A stretch of DNA of 35,970 bases from Streptomyces sp. HD (GCF_028369295.1 NZ_JAQMYP010000081.1:1-35970); one strand, 5' to 3'; positions 24,615 through 33,789 are shown, counted from the first letter of the stretch. Program-made: numbers and translations. Notes: generated from the letters alone by a model not told the origin.

Positions 24615-24657
24615 CCAGGGCCGGGCGGCGGAGTGCGACGCCGCCGCCCGGCCCTGG
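24615..24657 (+). terminator. 17-bp perfect hairpin after the binding-protein gene
   Basis: CCAGGGCCGGGCGGCGG (24615-24631) and CCGCCGCCCGGCCCTGG (24641-24657) are exact inverted copies around a 9-base loop, starting four bases after the stop codon. With no U-tract, it is probably a partial terminator or 3'-end stabiliser that raises binding-protein levels over the downstream permeases. Confidence 0.8.
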
Positions 24658-24727
24658 ACTCCCACGTGATGCCGGGCTCATGGCGTGAGCCCATCGCAAC
24701 CCAATCCACCAGCACGGAGTCAGGAAG

Positions 24728-25648
24728 ATGACAAAACGCGCCTCGGACGTGTCTGTGAGCCCGCCGAGTCCGCCCAGGAGACGCAGCAAGTACACCCTTG
24801 CGCCGCTCGTCCTCATCGCGGCCAACGTCGTGCTCTTCGGGCTGTTCTTCGTCTGGCCGGCGGTGATCGGGCTCCTCTACTCCTTCACGAACTACACGGG
24901 CGTGGGGGTGTTCCAGTGGGTCGGGCTGGACAACTACCACAACCTGTTCGGGGACTCCACGTTCTACGACGCGCTGACCAGGACCGTGCTGTACACCGTC
25001 CTCTTCGTCCCGCTGAACTTCGTGGTCTCGCTGCTCGCCGCCAACCTGGTGGTGAGCAAGCACGCCAAGGGCGGGTCGGTCGCCCGCGTCATCTTCTTCA
25101 TCCCATGGCTGCTGTCGCCCATCGTCGTGGGTGTCCTGTGGCGGTGGATGTTCGGCGAGAACTTCGGGCTGGTCAACTACGTCATCGAGAAGTTCGGCGG
25201 AGACGCCGTTCCGTGGCAGTCGAACGCGGACCTCTCGTTGCTCGTGGTGGTGATGGCGGCGGCCTGGGCCTGGACGGGTTTCACGATGCTGTTGTTCATC
25301 GCGGCGATCAAGAACGTACCGGTGTCGTACTACGAGGCTGCCTCGCTCGACGGCGCCGGCCCCTGGCGCCAGTTCTTCAGCATCACCCTGCCGAGCATCG
25401 CGCCCACCTCGTTCATCGTCATCCTGCTCAACACGATCAACGCGATGAAGGAATACCCGGTGTTCGTCGCCCTCAACAACGGCGGACCCGGAACGTCGAA
25501 CAACCTGCTCGTCCAGTACATCTACGAGACCGGCTTCAAACGGGGCCAGATCGGCTACGCGAGCGCCGCGTCGTTCGTGCTCATGCTCATCCTGATGGCA
25601 GTCGCGATCATCCAGCTGATCGTCAACCGGCGGGTGGAGAACCGATGA
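24728..25648 (+). CDS. Sugar ABC transporter permease (MalF/UgpA type)
   Basis: A 306-residue permease with six membrane helices. The EAA loop that docks the ATPase is intact (YYEAASLDGAGPWRQFFSITLPSI at ~205-225). It partners with the next gene to form the CUT1 heterodimer. ATG 24728 is preceded by GGAGTCAGGAAG. The 3' end overlaps the next start as ATGA. No ATP-binding subunit gene is present in the window. Streptomycete CUT1 systems commonly share MsiK, and that is the likely energiser here. Confidence 0.93.
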   Translation: MTKRASDVSVSPPSPPRRRSKYTLAPLVLIAANVVLFGLFFVWPAVIGLLYSFTNYTGVGVFQWVGLDNYHNLFGDSTFYDALTRTVLYTVLFVPLNFVVSLLAANLVVSKHAKGGSVARVIFFIPWLLSPIVVGVLWRWMFGENFGLVNYVIEKFGGDAVPWQSNADLSLLVVVMAAAWAWTGFTMLLFIAAIKNVPVSYYEAASLDGAGPWRQFFSITLPSIAPTSFIVILLNTINAMKEYPVFVALNNGGPGTSNNLLVQYIYETGFKRGQIGYASAASFVLMLILMAVAIIQLIVNRRVENR

Positions 25649-26547
25649 CAACCACAGACATCCCGCGCCCGGCCGACGTCGACTCCGGACGGCGAGTCTC
25701 CAAGAAGCGGCCCCGCAAGACGACCACCGGTGGGCTCCGGCAGGCGGTGTCCGCGACGACACTGCTGTGGATCATGGCGTGCCTGTACGGGTTTCCGGTG
25801 CTGTGGTTCATCCTCAGCTCCCTCAAGCCGGCCAGTGACCTGTTCTCCTATCCGCTGACACTGGTCCCGCACAACCCCACCCTGTCGGGATTCGAGGCAG
25901 CGTGGGACAGCGCCAACTTCTCCCAGTACTTCATCAACACGGCCATCGTGTGCGTGATCACGACGATCCTCACGGTGGGTGTCAGCTGCTGCACCGGGTA
26001 CGCGCTGGCCAAGTACGACAACAAGTGGCTCAAGGCCTTCTTCCTGTGCATCCTGGCCACCACGATGCTGCCGGGCGAGGTCATGCTCGCCCCGGAGTTC
26101 CTGGTGGTCCGCAACCTCGGCCTCTACAACTCGTTCGCCGGCATCATCCTCCCGGCCGTGCTCACCGCGACCGGATGCTTCATGTTCCGCCAGTTCTTCC
26201 TGACGGTTCCCGACGAACTCGTGGAAGCCGCACGCATCGACGGCGCCAAGGAGCTGTCGATCTTCCTGCGGATCATGGTGCCGCTCTCCCGGCCCATCAT
26301 GCTGACCCTCGCCATCCTGTCCTTCCAGTGGCGGTGGAACGACTACATCTGGCCGCTGCTGATGCTCAACGACCCCAACAAGTTCACCGTGCAGATCGGC
26401 ATCCAGAGCATCGTCGGCGCGCAGAACATCAACTGGTCGGTCCTGCTCGGCGCATCGGTCATCTCCATGATCCCGCTGATCGCCATCTTCCTGGTCTTCC
26501 AGCGCTACGTCATGGGCGCCGACATCAACGCCGGACTGAAGGACTGA
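25645..26547 (+). CDS. Sugar ABC transporter permease (MalG/UgpE type)
   Basis: A 300-residue second permease with six membrane helices. Its EAA loop reads LVEAARIDGAKELSIFLRIMVPLSRP, followed by FQWRWNDYIWPLLML, a MalG-type signature. The basic N-terminal ~35 residues are cytoplasmic. ATG 25645 overlaps the stop of the first permease by four bases, giving coupled, equal production of the heterodimer. The stop is two bases before the TTG start of the next gene, so the downstream enzyme-like genes belong to the same transcript. Confidence 0.93.
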   Translation: MTTTDIPRPADVDSGRRVSKKRPRKTTTGGLRQAVSATTLLWIMACLYGFPVLWFILSSLKPASDLFSYPLTLVPHNPTLSGFEAAWDSANFSQYFINTAIVCVITTILTVGVSCCTGYALAKYDNKWLKAFFLCILATTMLPGEVMLAPEFLVVRNLGLYNSFAGIILPAVLTATGCFMFRQFFLTVPDELVEAARIDGAKELSIFLRIMVPLSRPIMLTLAILSFQWRWNDYIWPLLMLNDPNKFTVQIGIQSIVGAQNINWSVLLGASVISMIPLIAIFLVFQRYVMGADINAGLKD

Positions 26548-26549
26548 CC

Positions 26550-28268
26550 TTGCCCACCCCGCTCGACCACGAGTTCGTCCGCGCGGTGGCCCGCGCCGCC
26601 GACCGGTCGGCCGCCCCGCTCGCGGCCCGCCCCGACGAGGAACCCGCCGGTGTCCCGCACCGTGGTCTGGCGCGGCGGGTGAAGACCCTGGTCGCGGCCT
26701 ACCGTTCCCCGGACTCGGCACTGCACGGCAGCGGGCAGGCCGTCACCGCCGCGATGACCCACCTGCGCGCCCTGCGGGCCGCGCAGACCACCACCGGCCT
26801 CTTCGCCGGCGGCGACAACGTGCAGTCACCTCCGGACTCCGCGTTCACGGTCAACGACGTGTGCGACGCGCACGTCCTCGCCGCCGCCGCGGGGCCGGAA
26901 CTGCGCGACGTCACGGCCGCGCTCGCGGAGATCGCCGAGGCGGCCACCGGCAGTCTCCTGGCCGGTGGGGTGCACACCCCGAATCACCGCTGGGAGCTGA
27001 GCGCGGCCCTCGCCCGGCTGCACCGGTCGTTCCCGGACGACCGGCTGCTCGACCGCGTCGAGGAGTGGCTCGCCGAGGGCGTCGACATCGACGCGGAGGG
27101 CCTGTACTCGGAACGCAGCGCCGTCTACGCGTCCATCGTGACCAACCCGGCGCTGCTCCTGCTGGCCGAGGCGCTCGGCCGGACCGACCTGTCGGCCGCC
27201 GTCGAACGCAACCTCGCCACCACCCTGGACCTGATCAGACCGGACGGCACGGTGGAGACCCTCCACTCGCGACGGCAGGACCAGAAGCTCGCGTTCGCTC
27301 TGTGGCCCTACCTGCCGCACTACCGGCTCCTCGCGATCCGCACCGGCCGGGGCGACTTCGCCCGGGCGGCACGGCTGGCGGCCGCCGCCGGCATCGAAGA
27401 CCCCGACCTGCTCGCCCAGATCCTCCTCACCCCGGACCTGAGCCGCGAACTGCCGGCCCCGCACGCGGAGAAGCTCCCGCGCGCCCGGTACCTCAGCACC
27501 GCACGCCTCGCCGCACACGTCTCGGCCACCGCGCACACCGTGGTGTACGGCGGCTCCGACGTGCCCGAGCACCGGCGCATCCGCTCGGGCCTCGCCTGCA
27601 ACCCCACCTTCCTGCGCATGTTCGCCGGTGCCGCCGTCCTCGACGCGGTCCGCCTCTCGCGGGTGTTCTTCGACCTGGGCCCGTTCCGTGCCGCCGACAT
27701 GGAACAGCTCGCCGACAACCGGTACCGGCTCACCCAAACCCTCACAACCGCCTACTACCAGCCGCTCCCGAAGGACCACAGGCGCGACGACGGTGCCTAC
27801 CGCCTGGTGGACGAGGGCCGCTTCTCCGCGGCGATGGCCTTCCCGGACCGCCCTCAGGACGAGGTCTCCCACACGACCCGAGTCGAGGTCGACCTGCGGG
27901 AGGACGGGGCCGACCTGCGGATCGGCATCAGCGGCCCACCGGTGCCCTGGGCCCTCGAACTGACCTTCCGGCCGGGCGGCGTGCCGGAGGGCGCCGTACC
28001 GATCGGCGACGGGCGCTGGTGCCTGACGACCGGGCCGATGACCTACCGGGTCGGTGACGACGAGATCCGGATCGAGACCGACGTCGAGGCGGGCGGACCG
28101 CTTGCCGGGCCGGACCGGAGCGACGTACTGCGCTACGACCCGGGTCAGGACTACACCGTGGTGGGCGGCACCGATGCGACGACCGGGAACCGCGTCTACA
28201 TCGGTGGACTCGGCCCGCACACACTGACCGTCGCCCTGCACGCCCGCCGAGCCGCACATGTCGTGTGA
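26550..28268 (+). CDS. Uncharacterised alpha/alpha-toroid-like protein, candidate polysaccharide-active enzyme
   Basis: A 572-residue protein that I cannot place in a named family. It has no signal peptide, so it is probably cytoplasmic. The N-terminal ~350 residues are helical hairpins (HTPNHRWELSAALARLHRSF, YSERSAVYASIVTNPALLLLAEALGR, DGTVETLHSRRQDQKLAFALWPYLPHYRL), as in alpha/alpha-toroid lyases and hydrolases. The C-terminal ~170 residues are beta-rich. Conserved-looking His/Arg/Tyr in HTPNHRW and YSERSAVY are candidates for the active site. The TTG start at 26550 is set by AAGGA six bases upstream and by lying two bases after the permease stop. It is coupled to sugar import, so it likely acts on the imported oligosaccharide. 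Confidence 0.72.
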   Translation: MPTPLDHEFVRAVARAADRSAAPLAARPDEEPAGVPHRGLARRVKTLVAAYRSPDSALHGSGQAVTAAMTHLRALRAAQTTTGLFAGGDNVQSPPDSAFTVNDVCDAHVLAAAAGPELRDVTAALAEIAEAATGSLLAGGVHTPNHRWELSAALARLHRSFPDDRLLDRVEEWLAEGVDIDAEGLYSERSAVYASIVTNPALLLLAEALGRTDLSAAVERNLATTLDLIRPDGTVETLHSRRQDQKLAFALWPYLPHYRLLAIRTGRGDFARAARLAAAAGIEDPDLLAQILLTPDLSRELPAPHAEKLPRARYLSTARLAAHVSATAHTVVYGGSDVPEHRRIRSGLACNPTFLRMFAGAAVLDAVRLSRVFFDLGPFRAADMEQLADNRYRLTQTLTTAYYQPLPKDHRRDDGAYRLVDEGRFSAAMAFPDRPQDEVSHTTRVEVDLREDGADLRIGISGPPVPWALELTFRPGGVPEGAVPIGDGRWCLTTGPMTYRVGDDEIRIETDVEAGGPLAGPDRSDVLRYDPGQDYTVVGGTDATTGNRVYIGGLGPHTLTVALHARRAAHVV

Positions 28269-28317
28269 CCCCGACGAACCACGCCATGGCCATCTCAGGC
28301 ATGAAGGGCTGATCTCC

Positions 28318-30171
28318 GTGCACCACACGTCCCCTCCCGTGCACCTCACGCACCAGCGCGGCCCGCTGCACGACCTGCCCGACACCCCGGAGGCGTACGA
28401 CGCCGTCCTCGCCGGTGTCGTCGAGCAGGCCCTGGCCCGGCTCACGCCGGAGGGCAACCTGGAGCACCCGGAGTGCGTGGACGACATCGGCGACACCTCC
28501 CTCGGCATCACCTCGCTCCTCGCCCTCGCCTGGCAGCGCGGCAAGGACCCGCGCGTGGCGGAGGCGGTGCGCCGCAGCCTCGCCTTCCACCTGCGCGAGC
28601 GCGTGTACACCGACGACAACCCCGGCTACCCGAACCTGACGGTGCGCGACTCCGGTCTGCCGTACGCCCGTTACACCCTGGCGGCGGGCGCGCACCCCAT
28701 CGGCGACTGGCCGAGCACGGTGTGGGCGCTGCTCCAGGCGGTGAACCTCCTCGACGCGGCCGACGGCCTGGTCGACGGCGCACAGCGCGCCGAACTCCTC
28801 GACGTGGCCCACGGATACTGGCGCTGGCTGACCGAGGCGACCTTCTTCAACCCGCAGGAGGCGGGCAACCAGGCGATCGGCTGCGTCGTCGGTGGACTGA
28901 TGCTCGCCCGCCATCTGCCGCCGGATCAGGGGGAGTCGGTCCGCGCCCGCGCGATCGAGCTGTACGTCGAGAAGATCCGCGCGCACCGGGTCGCCGACCG
29001 GGGCGCCCTCCTGCCGTCCGAGCACGGGGGCGCCTACGACAACAACTACGGCCCGATCTCCCTGTCCTTCCTTGCCCAGGCCCACCGGGTCAGCGGCGCG
29101 GAGATCTTCGCCGAGGACGGCGAGGCGCTCGCCCGCTACATCGACGCCCGGCTGACCAACGGCGGCTTCGACAACGGCGGACCGCGCTACAGCGAGCAGC
29201 ACAGCGGCTTCGAGTCGGTCCTGGGCCTGCGCTACTTCGGCCGGCGGATCGGCTCGGACCTCGGCCGCTACCGGGGCGACACCCGGTGGGGCCGGCACGC
29301 GGTCAATGCCGACGGCGGGGTCGACGGTCACTTCGCCTGGATGCTGGTCTGGCAGATCCAGGACACCACACGCTGGCACCGCAGCCCCTCGCCCGCTCCC
29401 GCCCGCCACCAACTCCGCGCGGGCACGGTCTCGGTGGCCTTCGACAGCCGAATGACGCCGTCGCTGGTCGAGGCCGCGGGCACCTACTACCTCCCGGCCG
29501 CGGTGAACCGGCAGCACGGCTTCGGCCCGGTGACGGACGGCTTCCTGTACTGCCGCCCCATGGGCGAGGTCCGCGTCCGGGACCTCAGCGCCGGCGGTTG
29601 TACGGCGAAGCTGGTCACCAAGCCGGTCGTCGGCCGCGACCACGTCCTGCGCCATGTGAGCTCCCTGTACGTCACCGACGGCACGCGCCTGTGGGTGACG
29701 GTCGCGGTGGAACGGCTCCCCGGCACGCCCTACCTGCTCGCCGGCCTGCCGTACGCCGCCGACGACGGCGACCGTGTGCGCAGGGTCTCGCAGGGCCAGG
29801 TCACGTCCGCCGGTGAACTGCGCCTCACCCACCCGGAGTCGGACGGTGTGGACCACTTCGACGCCCGCGCGGACCGCACCCAGCAAGAGGCGGCCTTCGC
29901 CCTGGCCGCCGACCCGCGCGGCTACGGCAACCCCGACGAGGGCTGGCGCCACCTGGTCAGCTCGACGGCCCTGGAGGCGGGACCGGCCCCCGGCGCCCCG
30001 CAGGACCTGCACGTCTTCGCCGTCCGCTACGGATCGACGGGCCCGTTCACGCCCACGTTCACGCACGACGGCGCGGGCCTGACGGTCCGCACCGAGGCCT
30101 TCACCGCCGTGATCGGCGAGGCGTCGGGCGACGCACACGGGGAGCCGGAGCTCACGCTCGCGGCGCCCTAG
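28318..30171 (+). CDS. Second uncharacterised alpha/alpha-toroid-like protein of the sugar operon
   Basis: A 617-residue protein, also unassigned and without a signal peptide. Residues ~40-370 are helical repeats (DIGDTSLGITSLLALAWQRG, GDWPSTVWALLQAVNLLDAAD, EAGNQAIGCVVGGLMLARHL, EHGGAYDNNYGPISLSFLAQAHR). The Asn/His/Tyr cluster in GNQAIG and HGGAYDNNYGP recalls the catalytic sets of toroid-fold polysaccharide lyases, but that is inference. The remaining ~245 residues are beta-rich. GTG 28318 is chosen with AAGG about ten bases upstream. An in-frame ATG at 28258 would overlap the previous gene and add 20 residues. It is last in the operon and probably acts with its neighbour on a two-step breakdown of the imported sugar. 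Confidence 0.7.
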   Translation: MHHTSPPVHLTHQRGPLHDLPDTPEAYDAVLAGVVEQALARLTPEGNLEHPECVDDIGDTSLGITSLLALAWQRGKDPRVAEAVRRSLAFHLRERVYTDDNPGYPNLTVRDSGLPYARYTLAAGAHPIGDWPSTVWALLQAVNLLDAADGLVDGAQRAELLDVAHGYWRWLTEATFFNPQEAGNQAIGCVVGGLMLARHLPPDQGESVRARAIELYVEKIRAHRVADRGALLPSEHGGAYDNNYGPISLSFLAQAHRVSGAEIFAEDGEALARYIDARLTNGGFDNGGPRYSEQHSGFESVLGLRYFGRRIGSDLGRYRGDTRWGRHAVNADGGVDGHFAWMLVWQIQDTTRWHRSPSPAPARHQLRAGTVSVAFDSRMTPSLVEAAGTYYLPAAVNRQHGFGPVTDGFLYCRPMGEVRVRDLSAGGCTAKLVTKPVVGRDHVLRHVSSLYVTDGTRLWVTVAVERLPGTPYLLAGLPYAADDGDRVRRVSQGQVTSAGELRLTHPESDGVDHFDARADRTQQEAAFALAADPRGYGNPDEGWRHLVSSTALEAGPAPGAPQDLHVFAVRYGSTGPFTPTFTHDGAGLTVRTEAFTAVIGEASGDAHGEPELTLAAP

Positions 30172-30391
30172 GGGCGGGGCGACTCACCACGGCGGGCCGA
30201 GCGGTCGCACCTCCGCTGCTCGGTCTCGCCCAGCCCCACGGCCCAGTCGCGAAGCAGGGCGGCGCACGCGTCGAGGCCTCGATGCCGGGACACGCGGCCT
30301 CCTCCGGCACCGCCGGCCGTTGATCCACGGGAGTGCCTCGCTGACCGCCCCGGTCCGCTGCCGCCACCGGTGATGGCCGGCCCCGCGCGGT
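30172..30391. other. Convergent intergenic region
   Basis: A 220-bp gap between the end of the sugar operon and the convergent kinase gene. Open frames here have no start context or family resemblance and are mirrors of high-GC sequence. I find no clear hairpin terminator, only imperfect GGGCGA/TCGCCC pairing. Confidence 0.4.
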
Positions 30392-31072
30392 TCAGGTTCC
30401 CGCACGGGCGGTCGGCGGCTCCTGCGGGGTGGGCAGGGCCGTGCCCGGCACCACCAGGTCGGCCCGGTCCCGGGTCGTGGCGACCAGCTCCGCGTTGCGC
30501 TGGTCCGAGCGCATCACCCAGGCCACCGCCTCGTCGTGCGACTTGCCGAACCGCTCGTGCCGGGCGATCAGCCGCCGCAGCCGCTCCGGCTCGTCGAGCT
30601 CGCAGAACCACACCTCGTCCAGCTGCGGCCGCACCCGCGCCCACGCGCCCGTGTCGAGCAGCAGATAGTTGCCCTCGGTCACGACCAGCCGGGCCGTCGG
30701 CTCCACCGCGAGGGCGCCCGCGATCGGCTGCTCAAGGTCCCGCTCGAAGCCGGGCGCGTAGACGGTGTCACCGTCGGCCCCCTCGTGCAGGCGCCGCAGC
30801 AGCGCCGCGTACCCCGCCGCGTCGAACGTGTCCGGCGCGCCCTTGCGGTCCCGACGGCCGAGCCGGTCCAGTTCCACGTCGGCGAGATGGAAGCCGTCCA
30901 TGGGAACCTGCGCGACCCAGGGATCACCGGCCCCGTTCAGCTCCCGCACCAGGTGCTCGGCGAGCGTCGTCTTGCCCGCACCGGGGCTGCCGGCGATGCC
31001 CAGCACGGCACGGCGGCCGTCGCGGGGGAGGGAGCGGGCGCGGGCCACGAGGTCGTCGAAGGTCGGGATCAC
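30392..31072 (-). CDS. Nucleoside/nucleotide kinase-family P-loop protein
   Basis: A 226-residue member of the phosphoribulokinase/uridine-kinase superfamily. Walker A is GIAGSPGAGKTTLAEHL (~25-41) and the acceptor site is VPMDGFHLADVELDRLG. RLVVTEGNYLLLD contains the Walker B-type strand, and the lid has RRLIARHERFGKSHDEAVAWV followed by the conserved D..N.ELV. Relatives act on fructose, pantothenate or nucleosides, so a sugar kinase role linked to the adjacent operon is possible but unproven. The GTG start at 31072 has no ribosome site and may be leaderless. It is transcribed towards the sugar operon. Confidence 0.85.
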   Translation of the reverse strand: MIPTFDDLVARARSLPRDGRRAVLGIAGSPGAGKTTLAEHLVRELNGAGDPWVAQVPMDGFHLADVELDRLGRRDRKGAPDTFDAAGYAALLRRLHEGADGDTVYAPGFERDLEQPIAGALAVEPTARLVVTEGNYLLLDTGAWARVRPQLDEVWFCELDEPERLRRLIARHERFGKSHDEAVAWVMRSDQRNAELVATTRDRADLVVPGTALPTPQEPPTARAGT

Positions 31073-31263
31073 ACAGCAGAGTCTGTCACCCGGTCGGCGC
31101 TGATTCCCCCTGCCGGCGAAGGTCCCCGGGGCAGGCGCCTGGCCGAACTCCGCACTGCGGACCCTTCCCTTGCGGGTTACTTTGTCCGTGCTTTTTGCGT
31201 CTTATGTTTCTTATGGGGCATCTGTCTCTTCTGAGTACTGGTCATAGGGGTAAGGGGTGGACG

Positions 31264-32760
31264 ATGGCCCACGGCACGAAGCCCATGTTCGTGAGTGGCG
31301 AGCGGTACGGCATGGCGACCGTGTCCGACGGGTCCTGGCGGCAACGCGGTGCCGGCCCGCTCGTGGCGGTGGCGGGCGCCTTCATCCTCGCCCAACTCCT
31401 CCTCGTCCCGCCCTCGATGGGCCTCGGCTGGGACGAGGTGGTGTACGTCAGCCAGGTCGGCACCGAGGCGCCGGCCGCCTTCTTCAGCGCACCACGCGCG
31501 CGTGGCGTCTCCCTGCTCGTGTGGCCCGTCGCCTCCTGGTCGTCGTCCACGGCACTGCTGCGTGTCTACCTCGCCGTCCTGTCCGGACTCGGCCTGTATC
31601 TGGCCCTGCGCGCCTGGCGCGGACTGTTCCCGCCCCGCGTCCTGGCCGGTGCGGGCGCCCTGTTCGCCACCCTGTGGGTGACCCTCTTCTACGGCCCGCA
31701 GGCCATGCCCAACCTCTGGGTCGCCTACGGCGCCCTGTTCTGCGTCGGCTGCACCCTGCGCGCCCACGCGGACCGCTTCGACGGACGGGCCCTGTGGGGC
31801 GTCCTGGCCGGTGCCGCGGTCATGGCCTGGATGCGGCCCACCGACGCCGTATGGGTCACGCTGCCCCTGCTCGCCCTGGCGGCGGCGGTACGGCACCGGC
31901 GGCTCGGCGGCGCCCTCGCTGCGGGCCTCGTCGCCGGGGGCGCCGAGTGGGTGATCGAGGCGTTCGTCAGCCACGGCGGACTGCGGGAGCGGCTCAACCA
32001 GGCCTCCCGCATCCAGGGCGACCTGGGCTGGAACCTCGCCGTCGACGACCAGCTGCGCAGCCTGGTCGGCACCACCCTGTGCCGGCCCTGCGACGGCGAG
32101 ATGCCCGACCCGGCCGTCTACGCCTGGTGGTTCGTCCTGCCCCTGCTCGCCGCCTACGCCCTGGCCGTCGCCGTCTGGTCCGGGCGCACCACCCGCACCC
32201 TGGTCCCGCTGGCCTGCGCCGCGACGGCCGCCTTCCCCTACCTGTTCCTCATCGGATACGCCGCACCCCGCTTCCTCCTGCCCGCCTACGCGCTCCTCGC
32301 CGTCCCGGTCGCCGACGCGCTGCTCCATTCAGTCACCAGGCCGAACGGCCGATGGCGCCCGGCGGTCGCCGCCGTGCTCGCGGTCGGGCTGACCGGACAT
32401 CTGGCCGTGCAGTACACCGTCCTGGACCGCACCGTGGACCGCACCACCGCCAAGCGCCGGGCCTGGACCCACTCCGCCGCCGAGCTCCACCGCCTCGGCG
32501 TACGCCCGCCCTGTCTGCTCACCGGGCACGAGGCCATCCCCCTCGCCTACTACACCGGATGCGCGTCCGGAGCGACCCACGGTCACAACGCCAACACCAC
32601 GAGAGCCGACATCCTGCGGACCGCCCGCAGCATCCCGGTCGGCGCCCTCAGCGCGCCCGGCCGCAAACCGCCCCGGTACGCCCGCGACTGGGAGCCGCAC
32701 CGCCTCGACCGGCTGGAGGTCCGCATCGCCCCGACGCCGGTCGCGGGCGGACCGGCATGA
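31264..32760 (+). CDS. GT-C fold membrane glycosyltransferase-like protein
   Basis: A 498-residue polytopic membrane protein with about ten helices. The first outer loop carries the acidic pair GWDEVVYVSQVG expected of GT-C enzymes that use polyprenyl-phosphate sugars. A hydrophilic C-terminal ~100 residues follow the last helix. The acceptor is unknown. ATG 31264 has GGGG six bases upstream. The stop overlaps the next gene's start as ATGA, coupling it to the UPF0104 protein. The 190-bp upstream region is A/T-rich for this genome (TCTTATG repeated at ~31199-31216) and likely holds the promoter, but I cannot fix the hexamers. Confidence 0.8.
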   Translation: MAHGTKPMFVSGERYGMATVSDGSWRQRGAGPLVAVAGAFILAQLLLVPPSMGLGWDEVVYVSQVGTEAPAAFFSAPRARGVSLLVWPVASWSSSTALLRVYLAVLSGLGLYLALRAWRGLFPPRVLAGAGALFATLWVTLFYGPQAMPNLWVAYGALFCVGCTLRAHADRFDGRALWGVLAGAAVMAWMRPTDAVWVTLPLLALAAAVRHRRLGGALAAGLVAGGAEWVIEAFVSHGGLRERLNQASRIQGDLGWNLAVDDQLRSLVGTTLCRPCDGEMPDPAVYAWWFVLPLLAAYALAVAVWSGRTTRTLVPLACAATAAFPYLFLIGYAAPRFLLPAYALLAVPVADALLHSVTRPNGRWRPAVAAVLAVGLTGHLAVQYTVLDRTVDRTTAKRRAWTHSAAELHRLGVRPPCLLTGHEAIPLAYYTGCASGATHGHNANTTRADILRTARSIPVGALSAPGRKPPRYARDWEPHRLDRLEVRIAPTPVAGGPA

Positions 32761-33701
32761 CACCCGATCAGGTCCTCACCGAGCCCCGGCGCAGACGGGC
32801 CTACTGGCACAGCGCCCTCACGCTCGCCGTCCTGGTGGCCGTGGCCTGCCTGGCCCGGCGGCACTGGCCGGTGCTCGAAACGGGCGCGGTCCGGCTCGCC
32901 GTCGCCGACCAGGGCTGGCTGCTGGTGGCCGCCGCGGCCACCCTCGCGACCTGGCCGTGCGCGGCGCTCGCCCAGCAGGGCGCGGTGCCCCACCCGCTGC
33001 CGCGGAGGCGACTCGTGGCGGCGCAGTTCGCCTCCTCCGCCGCCAACCAGATGCTGCCCGCCGGCCTCGGCGCGGGCGCGGTGAACCTGCGCTTCCTGAT
33101 GCGCTGCGGCTTACCGCTCTCCGGCGCGGCCACCGCGCTCGCGGTCAAGGGCACGACCGGGGCGCTCATGCGCGGCGCTCTGATCGCCGCACTCGTCGCG
33201 GCCTGCCCCGGAGTGCTGCACCTCCCGCACGTCGGCGCGGGATACCTGCTCACGGGATGCGCATTGACCGCTTGCGCGGCAGCTCTGCTGGCCGGCCCGC
33301 TGTGGAGCCGGTGCCGCCCGGTCGTCGCCTCGGTGCGGGCGCACATCGCGGCCGTGCACAAGCGACCGGCGCGGGCGACGGCCCTGTGGGGCGGCTCGCT
33401 GGCCTTCGTGACGCTGCACTGCGGCGTACTCGTCGCCGTCACCCGCGCGGTCGCCCTGCCCCTCGCACCCGCCCGCGTCGCGCTGCTCTACCTCGCCGCC
33501 AGCACCGCGGCCGCCCTGCTGCCCACCCCCGGCGGCCTCGGCTCCCTCGACGCGGCCCTCGCCTTCGCGCTCACCGCCGTGGGCGCCCCGGGCGCGGCGG
33601 CCGCCTCCGCCGTGCTCGGCTACCGGCTGCTGACGGTGTGGCTGCCGCTCCTGCCCGGCCTGCTGGTCCTCGCGGTGCTCGTCCGGCGCCGGGCCCTGTG
33701 A
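32757..33701 (+). CDS. Lysylphosphatidylglycerol synthase TM-region (UPF0104) protein, TTA-containing
   Basis: A 314-residue membrane protein of the LPG_synthase_TM/UPF0104 family with about eight helices. Signatures are SSAANQMLPAGLGAGAVNLRF and LLPTPGGLGSLDAALAFALTAVG. It lacks the cytosolic aminoacyl-transfer domain of MprF, so it is probably a flippase or partner for a lipid-linked substrate, as such proteins often pair with glycosyltransferases. ATG 32757 overlaps the GT-C stop. Leu119 is encoded by TTA (33111-33113), the only in-frame TTA I found in the window. In Streptomyces this makes translation depend on the bldA tRNA, hence tied to development. Confidence 0.87.
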   Translation: MTPDQVLTEPRRRRAYWHSALTLAVLVAVACLARRHWPVLETGAVRLAVADQGWLLVAAAATLATWPCAALAQQGAVPHPLPRRRLVAAQFASSAANQMLPAGLGAGAVNLRFLMRCGLPLSGAATALAVKGTTGALMRGALIAALVAACPGVLHLPHVGAGYLLTGCALTACAAALLAGPLWSRCRPVVASVRAHIAAVHKRPARATALWGGSLAFVTLHCGVLVAVTRAVALPLAPARVALLYLAASTAAALLPTPGGLGSLDAALAFALTAVGAPGAAAASAVLGYRLLTVWLPLLPGLLVLAVLVRRRAL

Positions 33702-33789
33702 GCGCCAACGGCGTTTCCCGGGCGGGCGGTTCAGGTAGGACTCCGGTTGTCGGCCGGACGCAGGAGCCGGACAAAGGAGGAGGATCGCC

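Noticed and set aside
20676..24665. Very long minus-strand open frame of over 1,300 codons
   Set aside because: Only its 3' part is a gene (the sugar kinase). The rest is the mirror of the ROK and lipoprotein genes on the plus strand, caused by high GC.
30168..30644. Small open frames around 30.2-30.6 kb
   Set aside because: No ribosome sites, biased composition, and overlap with the kinase gene on the minus strand.
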